A DNA stretch of 64,000 bases, from the NCBI GenBank assembly GCA_009823505.1, contig VZQC01010436.1, forward strand, positions 1,173,736 through 1,237,735. The letters are read 5' to 3'. Under the pieces are notes generated by a model. It saw only the letters and a list, made by a program, of their open reading frames with translations. It was not told where the DNA came from and did not search any database. Source of the DNA: Rhizomys pruinosus (lineage: Eukaryota; Chordata; Mammalia; Rodentia; Spalacidae). Shown here in pieces: positions 31,917-43,012 of this stretch (positions are counted from its first letter, which is position 1; each line of letters starts with the position of its first letter). The translations under genes were made by a program, and so were the position numbers.

Positions 31917-33364
31917 CAACACTATATAGAAAGTAAATCTGTGCTATACTCTATAAGCAGAAGTCCAATGCTTAATAACAGTACTAATTTAGTACTCACT
32001 GTATTTTAGACAATACCTTCTTGTTCACTAAAACATTATGAAAAAGACCAAAAAAAGAAAATAAAACAATAATATTATCTCCTTTATACAGATTTAAGTA
32101 AGGGTGAAAATACTGAGTAAATTGTTCAAGATTATCTAGTAAAGGGAAGTCCCAATTTTTACATTTATTTTGACTTTAAAAATCTAAATCCTGAAATAAA
32201 CTTCAAAACCTTTGGACATTTCCTACTTAAAGTCAGATGAAAGCTTGACAAAATAAAGGGCACTGTAATTGCAAAGACATTGGATACCGAACAACAAAGG
32301 ACAATAACTTCTCTGAGCAGGAAGCAACTGAGGGGAGCCTTGGGATTGTACCAGAGACATTCCAGGCCATGATGCAAAGAGGGGGAGTGCAGATGGAGCT
32401 CAACAGTCTTCTGAACTAAGTAAGTGGAACTGGGGAGCCAAGAAGACCAAAGGGGTGCGAATCCACAGGGCAGAGCTACAAACAAAGAGCTACACAGAAT
32501 GAGAAACCCAGAGGTCTGCAACAACTCCACTGGAGAATTCAGAAAAGCACTGAGTCACATATATATGTATATGAGGAAATTGCCCAAATCCAGGAAGCAA
32601 CTACCCACAAGGATTAGAGGAGACATAACTCAAAGCACACAGGAATAGGAACAGACCAGTCCTTCAGCCAGAATGGAAAACCTCTAATTCATAGGATATG
32701 GGGTAGAGTACTTGGAAAGATCTTGTCTGTGTAGAAAAGAAAAAAAAGTTAGGCACAGATCAAGTACAGGCCTGGTTCTACCTCATAAATCTCAGGAGCA
32801 AGATCTAAAAGGTTTAATTTTCCAGGTAACACAATTATGTTCCAGAACAACGCTCACTCAAGAATTCATTTAAGAACATAAAACATCTCAGCACAATAGG
32901 ATGAAAGTCACCATGCTGTACTGAAACAATGTTTCAAAGATTATCCCAAGAAGTGCATTGAATTTTTTTCAATATGTAAATATATTTAAGAGAAAAGACT
33001 GTTCTTTTACTTCCAGGAAGGTGGACAAATTCTTTCCCCCATTTCTTTTGCTAAGCACAACCAAAGCCTGTCCACATTACAAATAAAACAAATATAAGAA
33101 AAATTTGGAAGGCAGAAAGGGGCAAGCAGACCACCTACAGAATTAGAAGCCCAAGAAATGGTGTGCTGGTAAGTTCCTGGGTTTCCTTTTTACTGCATTA
33201 TCATAAACTTGGAGTTGCAGAGGCCAGCAAACCACAGAAAGAACACTCATGCAAAAGGCTATTTCTCTTTAAATTAGGATTTGATTTATGCTGCTGGAAT
33301 ATTTAAAATATCCGTTACAGGATGTAATTTCATTTAAAATCGCGTTTAAATATAGCCCAAGTTC
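31917..33364. other. No recognised feature
   Basis: 1.4 kb without recognised genes. 32190-32700 is moderately GC-rich and could be an old retroelement 5' region; a 121-codon minus frame and a 74-codon plus frame there overlap and show no family similarity. Confidence 0.4.
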
Positions 33365-33620
33365 ATACCCATGTATTCCTAGGAATATGGAAGCAGAGAC
33401 AGGGAGATCTCTGAGGGCTCCCAGCTGGTCAGCTTAGCCTAGCCTACTAGGTGAGTACCAGAACACTGACAGACTCTGTTTCAAAAACTATACATAAATA
33501 AAAATCAAAGAATGGAAGATGTCTAAGGAACGACCCCCGAGCCAGTCTTCATGCCTCCACACACATGTGCACACAAAACCTTCACAGCCATAAACATGTA
33601 CACAATAAATAGGCAAGATT
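33365..33620 (+). repeat. B4-type SINE
   Basis: 'catgtattcctaggaatatggaagcagagacagggagatctctgagg...gacagactctgtttc' then 'ctaaggaacgacccccgagcc...cctccacacacatgtgcacac': the B1-like head and ID/B4-like body typical of rodent B4 elements. Confidence 0.65.
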
Positions 33621-34315
33621 TAAGAAATTGTTTTAGAGAAGGTGGATGTCAAATAATAAATATGCCTACATGAGCACACAGAGAGAAGTCTGTGATAAGA
33701 CCAGAGATCAACAAGCTAAACAGAAAAGAGTTAAACAATAAAAGTTCTATTGAAATCCCACAAAAACACATAGTTATATATTCATAAACTCCAGCACATC
33801 CTGAATTGAAGATCTATAGCTTACCAAAGAAGTAATGAGTCATTCCAAATCTCGCCACTGGTGGGTGGTGCCAGAAAGGCTGAAGAGAATGCCTGAAAGT
33901 TCTTTTCTAGGTAGTAGCAAATCTTCACAGAAAGCTGCTGATGAAAACCACCAGAGAAGCAATAGCAAAAACTCTTGTACCACTCAGTCAAGGTGATATT
34001 AGTAGAGGCCCAAGTAAGGAGGCAGAGTTCCCATTCTACCCAACTACAGTCCACAGAGGAAGCAGTTTGGGTGTCAACCAAAAGTGAGCAAAGAATGTCG
34101 TCTTTCAGGTGTACCTTGTAGTGATAAGTAAATACTTGTTCCCTTGAGAGAACTCAGACTATAAAAATTAAAATTCAAACAAGATGCAGATACACAGAGC
34201 ATAACTAAGATAATATACAGACTTAAACTGATCACTGTCATATAATGAGTTAGGGAAATTGATAGACTAGAAACATTAACACTTTACAAAAGGTTTGTGA
34301 GATATTACTCTTTGG
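33621..34315. other. No recognised feature
   Basis: AT-rich; the 86-codon minus frame 33821-34081 shows no similarity. Confidence 0.4.
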
Positions 34316-34357
34316 GAGGCCGGAGAGATGATTCAGCAGTTAAGAGCACTAATAGGT
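34316..34357 (+). repeat. B2 head fragment
   Basis: 'ggaggccggagagatgattcagcagttaagagcac' is the first 40 bp of a B2, abruptly ended. Confidence 0.65.
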
Positions 34358-34499
34358 AAGAAAAGTTCGGTCGGGAAATTAGAATATTACTCCATCTTAA
34401 ATTTATGTGGCAAAACATTTCCTGAACTTTTTGTCTACATGAAAGATTAAAATATCCTAATAAGACTAGATGTGTTTTAATCAAAAAGGATTAAGTGTA

Positions 34500-34680
34500 T
34501 TCTATTTAAGCAGTAAGATCGTTCAACAGAGAAAGGTACTTGCAAGGCAAGACAGACAACTGGAATTTGATCCCTGGAACTCACATAGAGGTAAAGAACT
34601 GGCTTTACACACATAAAATGTCCTCTAAATTCCATATGTGCAACATATTATGTGTAAAACCCCAACAGTCATAATAATGG
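34500..34680 (+). repeat. Old B2-type SINE
   Basis: 'gaaaggtacttgcaaggcaagacagacaactggaatttgatccctggaactcacatagagg' keeps the B-box and following B2/B3 pattern, diverged. Confidence 0.55.
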
Positions 34681-35061
34681 TAAAAAAAATTTTCAAAGTA
34701 TATTTTCTTTTTATATTCACCTACATTTTCATCTAAGTTTTCCTCTACGATATATACACTGTATTTTGCATTGTAAAGATCATTATTTTATCCATTTATA
34801 TGTGTAATCGAGTACATATTATAGAATGTTAAACTAAACAATTATACAATGGTCAAAGAAATAAATGATAGATACTATTTAATATAACACAGCATTAGTT
34901 GTCTAACATCTGTATAAATTAAGGTATAATAACTGTGACTCAAAACAGGGAAGAAGTTAAGGATTGTTCTTATACGAGGAGTTAATGTAATAGAAGATGT
35001 ATTATGATAAAATAGTTCTATACTACAAACAAAACAATCTATAAAATAACAAAGACAAGAG

Positions 35062-35158
35062 CTATAATGGCTCACATCTGTAATTCCAGCACTTATGAGA
35101 GTGAGGCAAGACTGAGGATGTTTGGGGCTACCCTTTAGTACTTTGTGAGACTAGACAA
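35062..35158 (+). repeat. B1-like fragment
   Basis: 'aatggctcacatctgtaattccagcacttatgagagtgaggc' resembles the 7SL-derived B1 5' half. Confidence 0.5.
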
Positions 35159-35176
35159 GTTTGGAAATTCTGTATT

Positions 35177-35207
35177 GAAAGAAAAAAAGAAAGGAAATGA
35201 AGAAAAA

Positions 35208-35259
<52 letters not shown>

Positions 35260-35307
35260 AAGAGAGAGAGAGAAAGGAAGGAAGGAAGGAAGGAAGGAAG
35301 GAAGGAA

Positions 35308-35392
<85 letters not shown>

Positions 35393-35406
35393 GGAGAGAA
35401 AGAAAG
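35177..35406 (+). repeat. (GAAA)n/(GGAA)n microsatellite
   Basis: About 230 bp of GAAA units with GAGA and a GGAA block in the middle (35275-35312). Frames coding Lys-Glu-Arg runs are by-products. Confidence 0.97.
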
Positions 35407-35509
35407 AGCAGGCTCGCAGAGGTCAATGCTGCTCTTGTATAGGACCTGAGTTCAGTTCCCAGCACCCAAATCAGGTGGCTCATAACCACCTGTAACAATA
35501 GTTCCAATA
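35407..35509 (+). repeat. B2 fragment cut by assembly gap
   Basis: 'ggctcgcagaggtcaatgctgctcttgtataggacctgagttcagttcccagcacccaaa' then 'ataaccacctgtaac'. The B2 stops at the N at 35510 instead of running to its tail. Confidence 0.75.
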
Positions 35510-35510
35510 N
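35510..35510. other. Assembly gap (single N)
   Basis: An isolated N exactly between a B2 interior and a fresh GAAA array; true distance unknown. Confidence 0.9.
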
Positions 35511-35522
35511 GAAAGAAAGAAA

Positions 35523-35598
<76 letters not shown>

Positions 35599-35630
35599 AA
35601 AGAAGGAAGAAAAAGGAGGAATAAAAGAAT
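35511..35630 (+). repeat. (GAAA)n microsatellite, right part
   Basis: About 100 bp of GAAA followed by degenerate A/G-rich sequence. Confidence 0.95.
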
Positions 35631-35639
35631 AGAAAAGAA

Positions 35640-36195
35640 TTATAGGTAATATACAATGAAGAATTTCAAATTAAAAACAAGTAAAGCAAAAGAGTGCTGT
35701 TTTTAAGTAGCAAATGCAATAAAAACAAAACAATTAGAAAGTAAATAACAGAGTGGTAAATGTATTTACTTGGTTTTTGTTCTTTGTATTGTCCACAGAT
35801 ATTTCATCTTAATCCAAAAAAGTAATCACGGATAAATGGGTTTACTTTTTTCAAAGGAAGACACTTTTAAACAATTCACACATATAGTGGCAACATCTAA
35901 CTGCGGAGAAAATAACTGAAAGACAATATTTCTTAAGCGGTTAATAGAGTCTTTGATACGCCATTCTATACCTAGAAAACAGTGCAATTTAAAAGTGAGT
36001 AAAACATCTCAGTAGCTATGTGAGACATGCATATAGCCAGCTGACATGAAATAAATTTTCAGCATCACAAAATAAACAGGTGAAGGACAACCAAGACTGC
36101 CTGGGTCATTGGCAAATGCCATACATTTAGCATATCGATAATATCAGTTTGGATCAATATCAATGATAATAGTAGGTGGTTGACTAGATTCTTTG
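35640..36195. other. No recognised feature
   Basis: AT-rich; nothing supported. Confidence 0.4.
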
Positions 36196-36197
36196 CT

Positions 36198-36290
36198 TTT
36201 CCAGACATGGTCTCCCAATATAGGACAGGTTTACCTCAAAATCATTCTCAGCTTGCTTCAGCCTCCCAAGTGATCAGATTATAGGCAATA
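36198..36290 (-). repeat. Decayed B1-like SINE
   Basis: Antisense pattern 'gacatggtctcccaatataggacagg...cttcagcctcccaagtgatcagattata'. Confidence 0.5.
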
Positions 36291-36334
36291 TGAGACCAGG
36301 CTGTCCTAATAAGGAAAGTCTCAGTTCTTTCAAT

Positions 36335-36745
36335 TCTCTGTCAAGCAGGTTCTTTTTTTTTTTTTTTAATTTTATTTATTTCTGTATGTGTATGAATGTA
36401 CTGTCTGCATGCAAGTCTGTGCGCCCGTGTCGTGCAATGCCGCGGAGGTCAGAAGAGGGACTCGGATTCCCCTGGAACTGGAGTTCTCCTGGAATTGGAG
36501 TTTCAGACGGTTCTTGGCCGCCATGTGGGTGCTGGGGATCGAACCCGGGTCCTCTGCAAGAGCGGTTGGCGCTCCCAACCGCTAGGCCATCTCTCCAGCC
36601 CCTCAAGCAGGTTCTTACTGTGTATCCTTTGTTGGCCTCGAATCAGTATGTAGACCAGCTTTTCCTCTAACTCACAAATAAATATCTGCCTATCTCTATC
36701 TCCTGACTGTTGGATTATAAACAGCACCCCCATTCCTGCCTTCCT
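36335..36745 (-). repeat. Old B1-like SINE split by a B2
   Basis: 36335-36353 and 36603-36745 together read as one antisense B1 ('caagcaggttcttactgtgtatcctttgttggcctcgaatcagtatgtagacc...'), interrupted by the B2 between. Confidence 0.6.
36354..36602 (-). repeat. B2 SINE, young subfamily with internal duplication
   Basis: Full-length, minus strand, T-rich left end (A-tail), A and B boxes intact, and the same internal 'aactccaattccagga' duplication as the copies at 1444 and 46185. Perfect 13-bp target duplication TCAAGCAGGTTCT (36341-36353, 36603-36615). Confidence 0.95.
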
Positions 36746-37048
36746 TTCAAATTTTGATGCAAGCACTCCTTCTGAAGCTTATTTTCCTTGAGAAGGTTAC
36801 AAGATGATTCACACTGCTTGTTCTGCCTCCTAAAGGTGCTTTCTCAGTCATAACATTTTCAAATGGTATTAGAATTTTTCCCATCACCAGTTTGCAGAAC
36901 TATTGAACCTTTACAACACAGTCCTGGTAGCCACTCATCTAAATTGTGGTGTGTAAGGTATGGGGAGGAAGTGAATCCTGTTAATCCTTGGCTTCTCTTT
37001 TGGAAAAATAGGCAAAGAAGCAGTAACTATTGCCAGTGTGGGTGGAGA

Positions 37049-37337
37049 ACCACATCTCCAGTTCATGGGAAGGGACCATATTTCCAATTCACAGGAGGGT
37101 GTTACAGCTCCAGTTCATAAGAGGGGACCACAGCTCTAGCTCACAAGAGGAGACTAAAGCTCCAGGTTCAATGGAGGCGACCCTAGCTCCCAATCACGGT
37201 AGGGCACCAGAGCTCCATGGTCACCAGAGGTGACCACAGTTGTAGCTCATAGGAGTGAACCATAATGGCTGCTCATGGGAGGGACTCACAGCTCCAGTTT
37301 CACAGGGGGGAGCCACAGCTTCAAGTTCATGGGGGAG
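37049..37337 (+). repeat. Minisatellite, ~26-29-bp unit, about 11 copies
   Basis: Diverged tandem units of the form 'accacagctccagttcataggaggg'. Starts of units can be read at 37049, 37074, 37103, 37126, 37153 and on to about 37315. Overlapping open frames are due to the repeat. Confidence 0.85.
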
Positions 37338-37616
37338 GAGAGAGTTCATGGGATGGGGATGGAAAGGTGATAATTTAAACATAATCATATCACATCTCTA
37401 TTTGAGTGAGTGTGCTAAATACTTTCAATAAAAGGCACAAATCACACTGGATAATAAATAGAACAAGTGTCAATATAAAAAATTTAACAGATACGAATGT
37501 TAAACATGTATGAATTAACAATAATATTATATATTATAAATGTAATAATAATCCATTTACAGTAGGTTCTCAATATTATGTCAGTCAGGAACACCAGAAT
37601 TAAGAATAGTAGCAGG

Positions 37617-39064
37617 AAGCTGTGTGTGTGTTTGTTCAATAGGTGGATAAAGGAATGAAAGACAGGTACAAAAACAGATACTAGTGTAAACCCAGAACTC
37701 AATGTTGATTATGAGTTTTGATACATGCAAGAAGGAATATTGTAAGATAGCTCAAAGTGATGGTGCTGAGATAAAGGATGGAGGGAGATGAGGTACACTC
37801 TAGGCAGCCAGCCTCAAGGGCCTGGGAAATGTCAGTTCCCAAGAGACTGAATGCAGGGGATGGACCATGTGAAGAAGCTTACCACAGAAGATGAATATTT
37901 ACCTGATCATGGCACATCTATACTGATCTCAAAATTCTGAATTCAAGAGTTGGCAATTAAGCAAGAAAATATCAGAAAAGCCAAGATATTGGTGCAGGCA
38001 GAGCTATGGTGGTAATAGCAACTCTCAGCACAAGGACCTAAAACAAGACCCCTGGCCTCTTTATTTTATTAAAACCCTTATGCATCTATATTGATCTTAA
38101 AATTCTGACCTCAGGACTCGGCAAGTAAGAGGGGAAATAACTAGGAAGCCAAGATTACAGAGCCATGCTAGAGTCAGACAGCTGAAACACAGCATGACGT
38201 GCCCACCCACCTGCCTGGGCAAGGAGGAGCCTGGCCAGCTTGGATGCCCACAGGCACCAGTGAGGTAGAGCCAAGCCAGCCTGACGGCCCCCAGGCCCAG
38301 GTGGCACTCATGATCTGCTGGCTATCATCATCGCCCAGTAGATGTCAAAATCTGGCTCCAGGGCTCAGCAACATTAGGACTCTGAGAAGTCTACGGATTT
38401 CAGAAAATAAACTAGATGACACTTATGCAAAGCGGTCTTGGGAAGCTGTCAAACCTCCAAACTCCCACTCAGAGGATCTTAAATTAGAGCCTGTGAGCTA
38501 CCTGTTACCTGCTATGAGCACCTAACCTCTTTACCCACAGTAAAACTCTGTGGGGTATCAGACTTTTGTAGAATGCCTTGGTCAACAGTGGGTCATTGCG
38601 CTGAGTGAGCCCTGGAAACAGCCAAAGTGTAACCTGTGTGCAAGAACTGTGAACAACTAACTTTGATGAGGAAAACAAGTGTTTCTGACCACAGAGAAGA
38701 GAAATCACTACTGGACATTCCTAAGAAGTATGTAAGAGAGACAGAAATCAAGATTGAAAATGTCATTCCAAGAAATCTGAATGTATTCTGACCCAAAACC
38801 ATTAGAAAAGAAAGTCAGTGGGCCATTACTGTGGCACACTTCTGTGAAAGCATTATAGACCACTGACACTCTAATGAGACATGACGTCTCTGGCACCCAG
38901 CTCAGAAGTGTTATGCAGAATGGTGGGGTTTGTAATTTGCTAGTAAAAGACAATAAAGGGGGGAGGGGAAGGGGAAGGGTGGGCATGGAGGAAGAGGTCT
39001 GGATATAATAAAAATTCATTGTATGAAAATCTTGAATCAATAAAATTTCTGTTGGAAAAAAAGA
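37617..39064 (+). mobile_element. Unidentified 1.45-kb retroposed unit
   Basis: Bounded by a perfect 15-bp direct repeat AAGAATAGTAGCAGG (37602-37616, 39065-39079). It ends with a purine/G-rich tract (38956-38990), two AATAAA-type signals ('caataaaatttc' at 39039) and an A-run, which are the marks of target-primed retroposition on the plus strand. Inside, two diverged units of about 90 bp ('catctatattgatcttaaaattctgacctc' type) start near 37912 and 38081, with a weaker third near 38338; 38190-38340 is GC-rich. The G-rich 3' end is L1-like but I do not recognise the body. The frames at 38199-38525 (+) and 38708-39148 (-) have no similarity I can name. Confidence 0.75.
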
Positions 39065-39244
39065 AAGAATAGTAGCAGGGATAAAGATCGTAACCTTACA
39101 GAAATACAGGAGGAATATTATTGTGGTGTTTTGTGACTGATTTCTCACAGTCTGGGATTGGAGAAGTCCAAATCAAGGTGACACCACCTTTGAGGGATTT
39201 TGCATGCATGATAACTGCCATTGCAGATGATGTTACATAGCCAG

Positions 39245-41315
39245 AAACACCTCAAAGACTCTATCAGAAAATTCTTATACCTATTTAAACACTCAACTAA
39301 GTTGTAGAACATAAATTCAACATATAAAATTCAGTAGCTGGGGCTGGAAAAATGGCTCAGCAGTTAAGAGCACTGGCTTCTCTTGCAGAGGACCTGGGTT
39401 AAATTCCCAGCACTCACATAGCAGCTTACAACCATCTATAACTCTAGTTCCAGGGGATCCTACGCCCTCTTCTGGCCTCCATGGGTACTGCAGGACACTG
39501 GTTTACTTACAGACATGCAAGCAATATATTTATACACACAAAATAAAAATAATAAATAAAATATTTTTAAAACCTCAATAGCTTTCCTATAAACTTCCTG
39601 CAAAAGAAATAAGATAAAACATCCCATTCACAGTAATTTAAAAATACCCAGGAATAAATATAACCAAAGAAGTGAAAGACCTCTATGATAAAATTTTTAA
39701 GACTTTGAAAAACAAATTAAAGAAGGCACTAGAAGATGGAATGGCCTCCTGTACTCATTGATTGGCAAAATTAATGTTGTAAAAATGGCTATATTATTAT
39801 ATTATCTACAGATTGAGTGCAGCTTCCATCACATTCTCAATGAAATTCTTCACAGAACTATAGACCAAATTCTAACATTAATATGGAAGTATAAATGATG
39901 ACAAATAACTAAAACAATCCCAAGTAATGCTGGACATATTACAATACCTGATCTCCAGTTATTCTACAGAGGAATATTAATTAAGATTGCATGGTACTGC
40001 CACATAAACAGACGGGTATTTTTGTGGAACAGAATAGACCTTGTGCAAATCCACACAACCACGGCCTCTGATTTTCAACAAAGTTGTTCAAAACACACAT
40101 TGAAAAAAAAACATTGCTTCATTAAACTGTTTTGGGAAAACTGGTTAGCAAGAGGTAAAGAATAAAGCTACATCCATATCTCTTATCCAGACAAAAGTCA
40201 ACAAAAAATGAATCAAAAACTTTAATCTAACTGTGAAACTATGAGAGGAATTACTCAGGAAGAGACTTAAAGATATAATCATGGGCAAGAGCTTTCTAAA
40301 CAAGACTCACTGCAGTATCACAGGAAATAATACTAAATATTGACAAATGAAATTAGATGAAGTTAAGAAGCTTCTATACAGCAAAAGAAATCAGGCAACT
40401 ATGCTTCAGACAAGAGATTTATACTTACAATATGTAAAGTACTACAATAATTAAACACCTAAACCCCAGATCAATGACTAAACTAATGAATTGAATAGAT
40501 AGTCCTTAAGATAATATGTATAATAAATGCTTGAAAAAAAACGAAACACTCTTAGCCATCTGTGAAATAGTAATTAAAATTAATTTGCAATTCTATCTCT
40601 TGCTTTTCATCATGACTATCATTAAGAAAAAAAATGATAACAAATCCTGGTGAGGTTACACAGAAAGGATGTATACTCTACTAATGAGAATTTAAACTGG
40701 TATGGCCACTATTGAAACCCATGTAGCGGTCTCTCAAAGGACTAAAAACAGAACTAACATCTTATCTAGTTATATTATTGCCGGGTACATTCCCAAAGGA
40801 TTCTAAGACAACATTCCACAGAGACACTTGTTCATCCATTTGTGTGGCTTTACTGTTTATCATAGATAAGAAACATAATTTCTTAGCCAACAGTTAAATG
40901 GATAAGGAAAATGTGAATGGTATTTGACTCGGCCATAATGAAAAATTAAATCATGACATCTTCAGGATAATGAATGAAAATGGAAATCATTATATTAAAC
41001 AAAATAAGCCAGACTCAGAAAAACAAATATCATGTATTTCTTACATGTGGAAACTACATCTAAGTTCATGTATAGATAGATGATAAAGAAATGGATATAT
41101 ACATAATATTAGATAGTGTTGGGGGTCATGAAAGTATAAAGAGAGGAAGAGGGGACAGGAAGAACCCCAGGAGTTAATAGAGTACATTTAAAATGAAAAC
41201 AGAACATCTGGAGAAAGGGAATGAATTAGCCAGAACAGTGTCAAGAGGCATAGTGAGGGCAGTTAGGAAGAAGGACAAATTAGAACACAGTACATATTAT
41301 GAAAATGTCCTAATA
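39245..41315 (+). repeat. Old L1, ORF2 C-terminal half to 3' end
   Basis: Diverged L1 with a B2 inserted at 39340-39574. Recognisable: 'aataaatataaccaaagaagtgaaagacctctatga', 'tcattgattggcaaaattaatg', 'gaaattcttcacagaa', 'acaataagccagactcag', 'aacacttgttcatcc', and a 3' end 'gaaaatgtcctaataaa'. Much older than the L1s at 48-59 kb; no open frame survives. Confidence 0.8.
39340..39574 (+). repeat. B2 SINE (older type)
   Basis: Full-length B2 without the internal duplication. Target duplication tcagtagct / tcaatagct (39331-39339, 39575-39583). Confidence 0.9.
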
Positions 41316-41317
41316 AA

Positions 41318-41526
41318 GGCCTGGAGATATGGCCCCATGGTTAAGAAAACTTGTTCTTCTTCCAGATGACTTGAATCCAGTTTCTAGAATCCATGTAGGG
41401 CAGTGTACAACCACCTGTAGCTCCAGCTCCAGGTCTTCTGATGCCTTCTCCTGGCCTCCACAAGGAACTGCATTCATGTGGCACACAAATACAGACGCAT
41501 AAATAGGTAAAAATAAATATTTTTAA
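41318..41526 (+). repeat. B2-type SINE (old)
   Basis: 'ggcctggagatatggccccatggttaag...ccacctgtagctccagctccagg...cttctcctggcctcc...aaaataaata' directly after the L1 tail. Confidence 0.8.
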
Positions 41527-41796
41527 ATGTCAAATAATGAAACTACTTTGTGTATAGAAACTTAAAAAGTTATTTTAAAAAGTGAAGTAAAAGGAAATCC
41601 AACATATACATATATGTGAAATAGTCCCTGTGTTAATCTTCTCCGAAGCTGGATTATTCAGATACAGTTTGTGCATTATACATGTTTAGATTCTGAGCTT
41701 ATGCTGGTATAAATACATATCTGTAAGAGTCCAGATCTTTTCTCATCAACCACTCTGTTGCCTTTCTGTTTCCTTCTGGTCAAGAAACTGGATACT

Positions 41797-42020
41797 GGGG
41801 CTGAAGAGCTAGTTCAGTGATTAATAGCATGAGCTGCTCTTACAGGGGATATGGATTCCATTCCCAGCACCCACCTGGCAGCTAACAATCATCTGCAACT
41901 CCAGCTCTAGGGAGTCAGGCACCCTCTTCTGGCCTCTGTAAACATTGAATACAAATGGTGTACTTTTTTCATGCAAGCAAGGCAAAACACATACACATAA
42001 AATAGCTTTTAAATTTTTGA
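41797..42020 (+). repeat. B2-type SINE (old)
   Basis: 'ggggctgaagagctagttcagtgattaatagc...cagcacccacctggcagctaacaatcatctgcaactcc'. Diverged. Confidence 0.8.
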
Positions 42021-42797
42021 AAGGAAGCTGAATATTAAAACAAGAACTCCAACAATAGTGGTTAATGTTTGCTGTATATGTGTGCTTACATTTTAATTGA
42101 TATACAAGCATATCAAAACATTTTAATTTTTATTTGTTTTTCTTCTGAGCCTAATAGACTATCAGTTTGGAAACACCTTAGATAAGTAGCAGGAACATTG
42201 TTAAATATCCCTGGGACCTAAAAACAGTCAGACAACTCAGTTCATCTAAGGCATTGGATGTGGCGCACACCCCATTCATGTTCTCGGAGTCACTCAACTG
42301 CCACCTTCCTTCTCACCACAAACAATGCTAGACTAGTAGTAAACTTCACAGTATGAGTTTGGGGATTTGGATTTCTGATTTAACCATCAAAGACAGGAAC
42401 ATTCTTTCTGGGAGAGGGAAGAAATAAATATTTACGAGATGAGAGGGCATTTGCCATCCTGATGCCTCATCAGAGTTGGAGATTTCCCTTAAATTCTGAA
42501 GTTCTAACTGCAAGCATTTAGACACGTACCCTGCTATGTCTCCTCCATATTTTATAAAGCAATTTCATGGAGATAACATCTAACAATTTCCCTTCTTTGT
42601 CTTCACTTTTTGCTTCTCATTGGCAGTTCTCTGGGCTTGTACTTCCCAAATATGTAGTAGTGGTTTAATCATTGCTTTAGTTTTTATCTTGAGGACCTTG
42701 ACTAAAAAGAAAATTAATACTGCAAACAGACAAAACAAATCCTTGAAATCATATTTTAAAAGTTCCTTAGTCAACTTATATTAAAAATAATTGCTTA
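42021..42797. other. No recognised feature
   Basis: AT-rich; short frames only. Confidence 0.4.
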
Positions 42798-43012
42798 TTG
42801 CTGGGCCTGGTGGCACACACCTTTAATCCTAGCACTTGGGAGGCAAAATGAGGCTGATCTTTGTGAGTTCAAAGCCAGCCTGGTCTACAGAGTGAGTTCC
42901 AGGACAGCTGGGGCTACAGGGAGACCCTGCCTCTAAAAGACCAAAATAAATAAATAAATAAATAAATAAATAAACAAATAAATAAATAAATAAATAAAAT
43001 AAAAAATAATAA
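42798..43012 (+). repeat. B1 SINE with (TAAA)n tail
   Basis: 'ctgggcctggtggcacacacctttaatcctagcacttgggaggc...ggggctacagggagaccctgcctc', followed by about 65 bp of TAAA repeats. Confidence 0.93.

Noticed and set aside
35145..35507. 116-118-codon frames on both strands
   Set aside because: They translate a GAAA/TTTC microsatellite.
35177..35630. CRISPR-like or other regularly spaced arrays
   Set aside because: All regular arrays here are simple microsatellites, minisatellite or L1 monomers, with no unique spacers; the genome is a mammal's.
36863..37233. Overlapping plus frames of 85 and 67 codons
   Set aside because: They run through a minisatellite and share no domain with known families.
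38199..38525. 108-codon plus frame as a small gene
   Set aside because: No recognisable domain, lies within a retroposed unit, and no support beyond being open.
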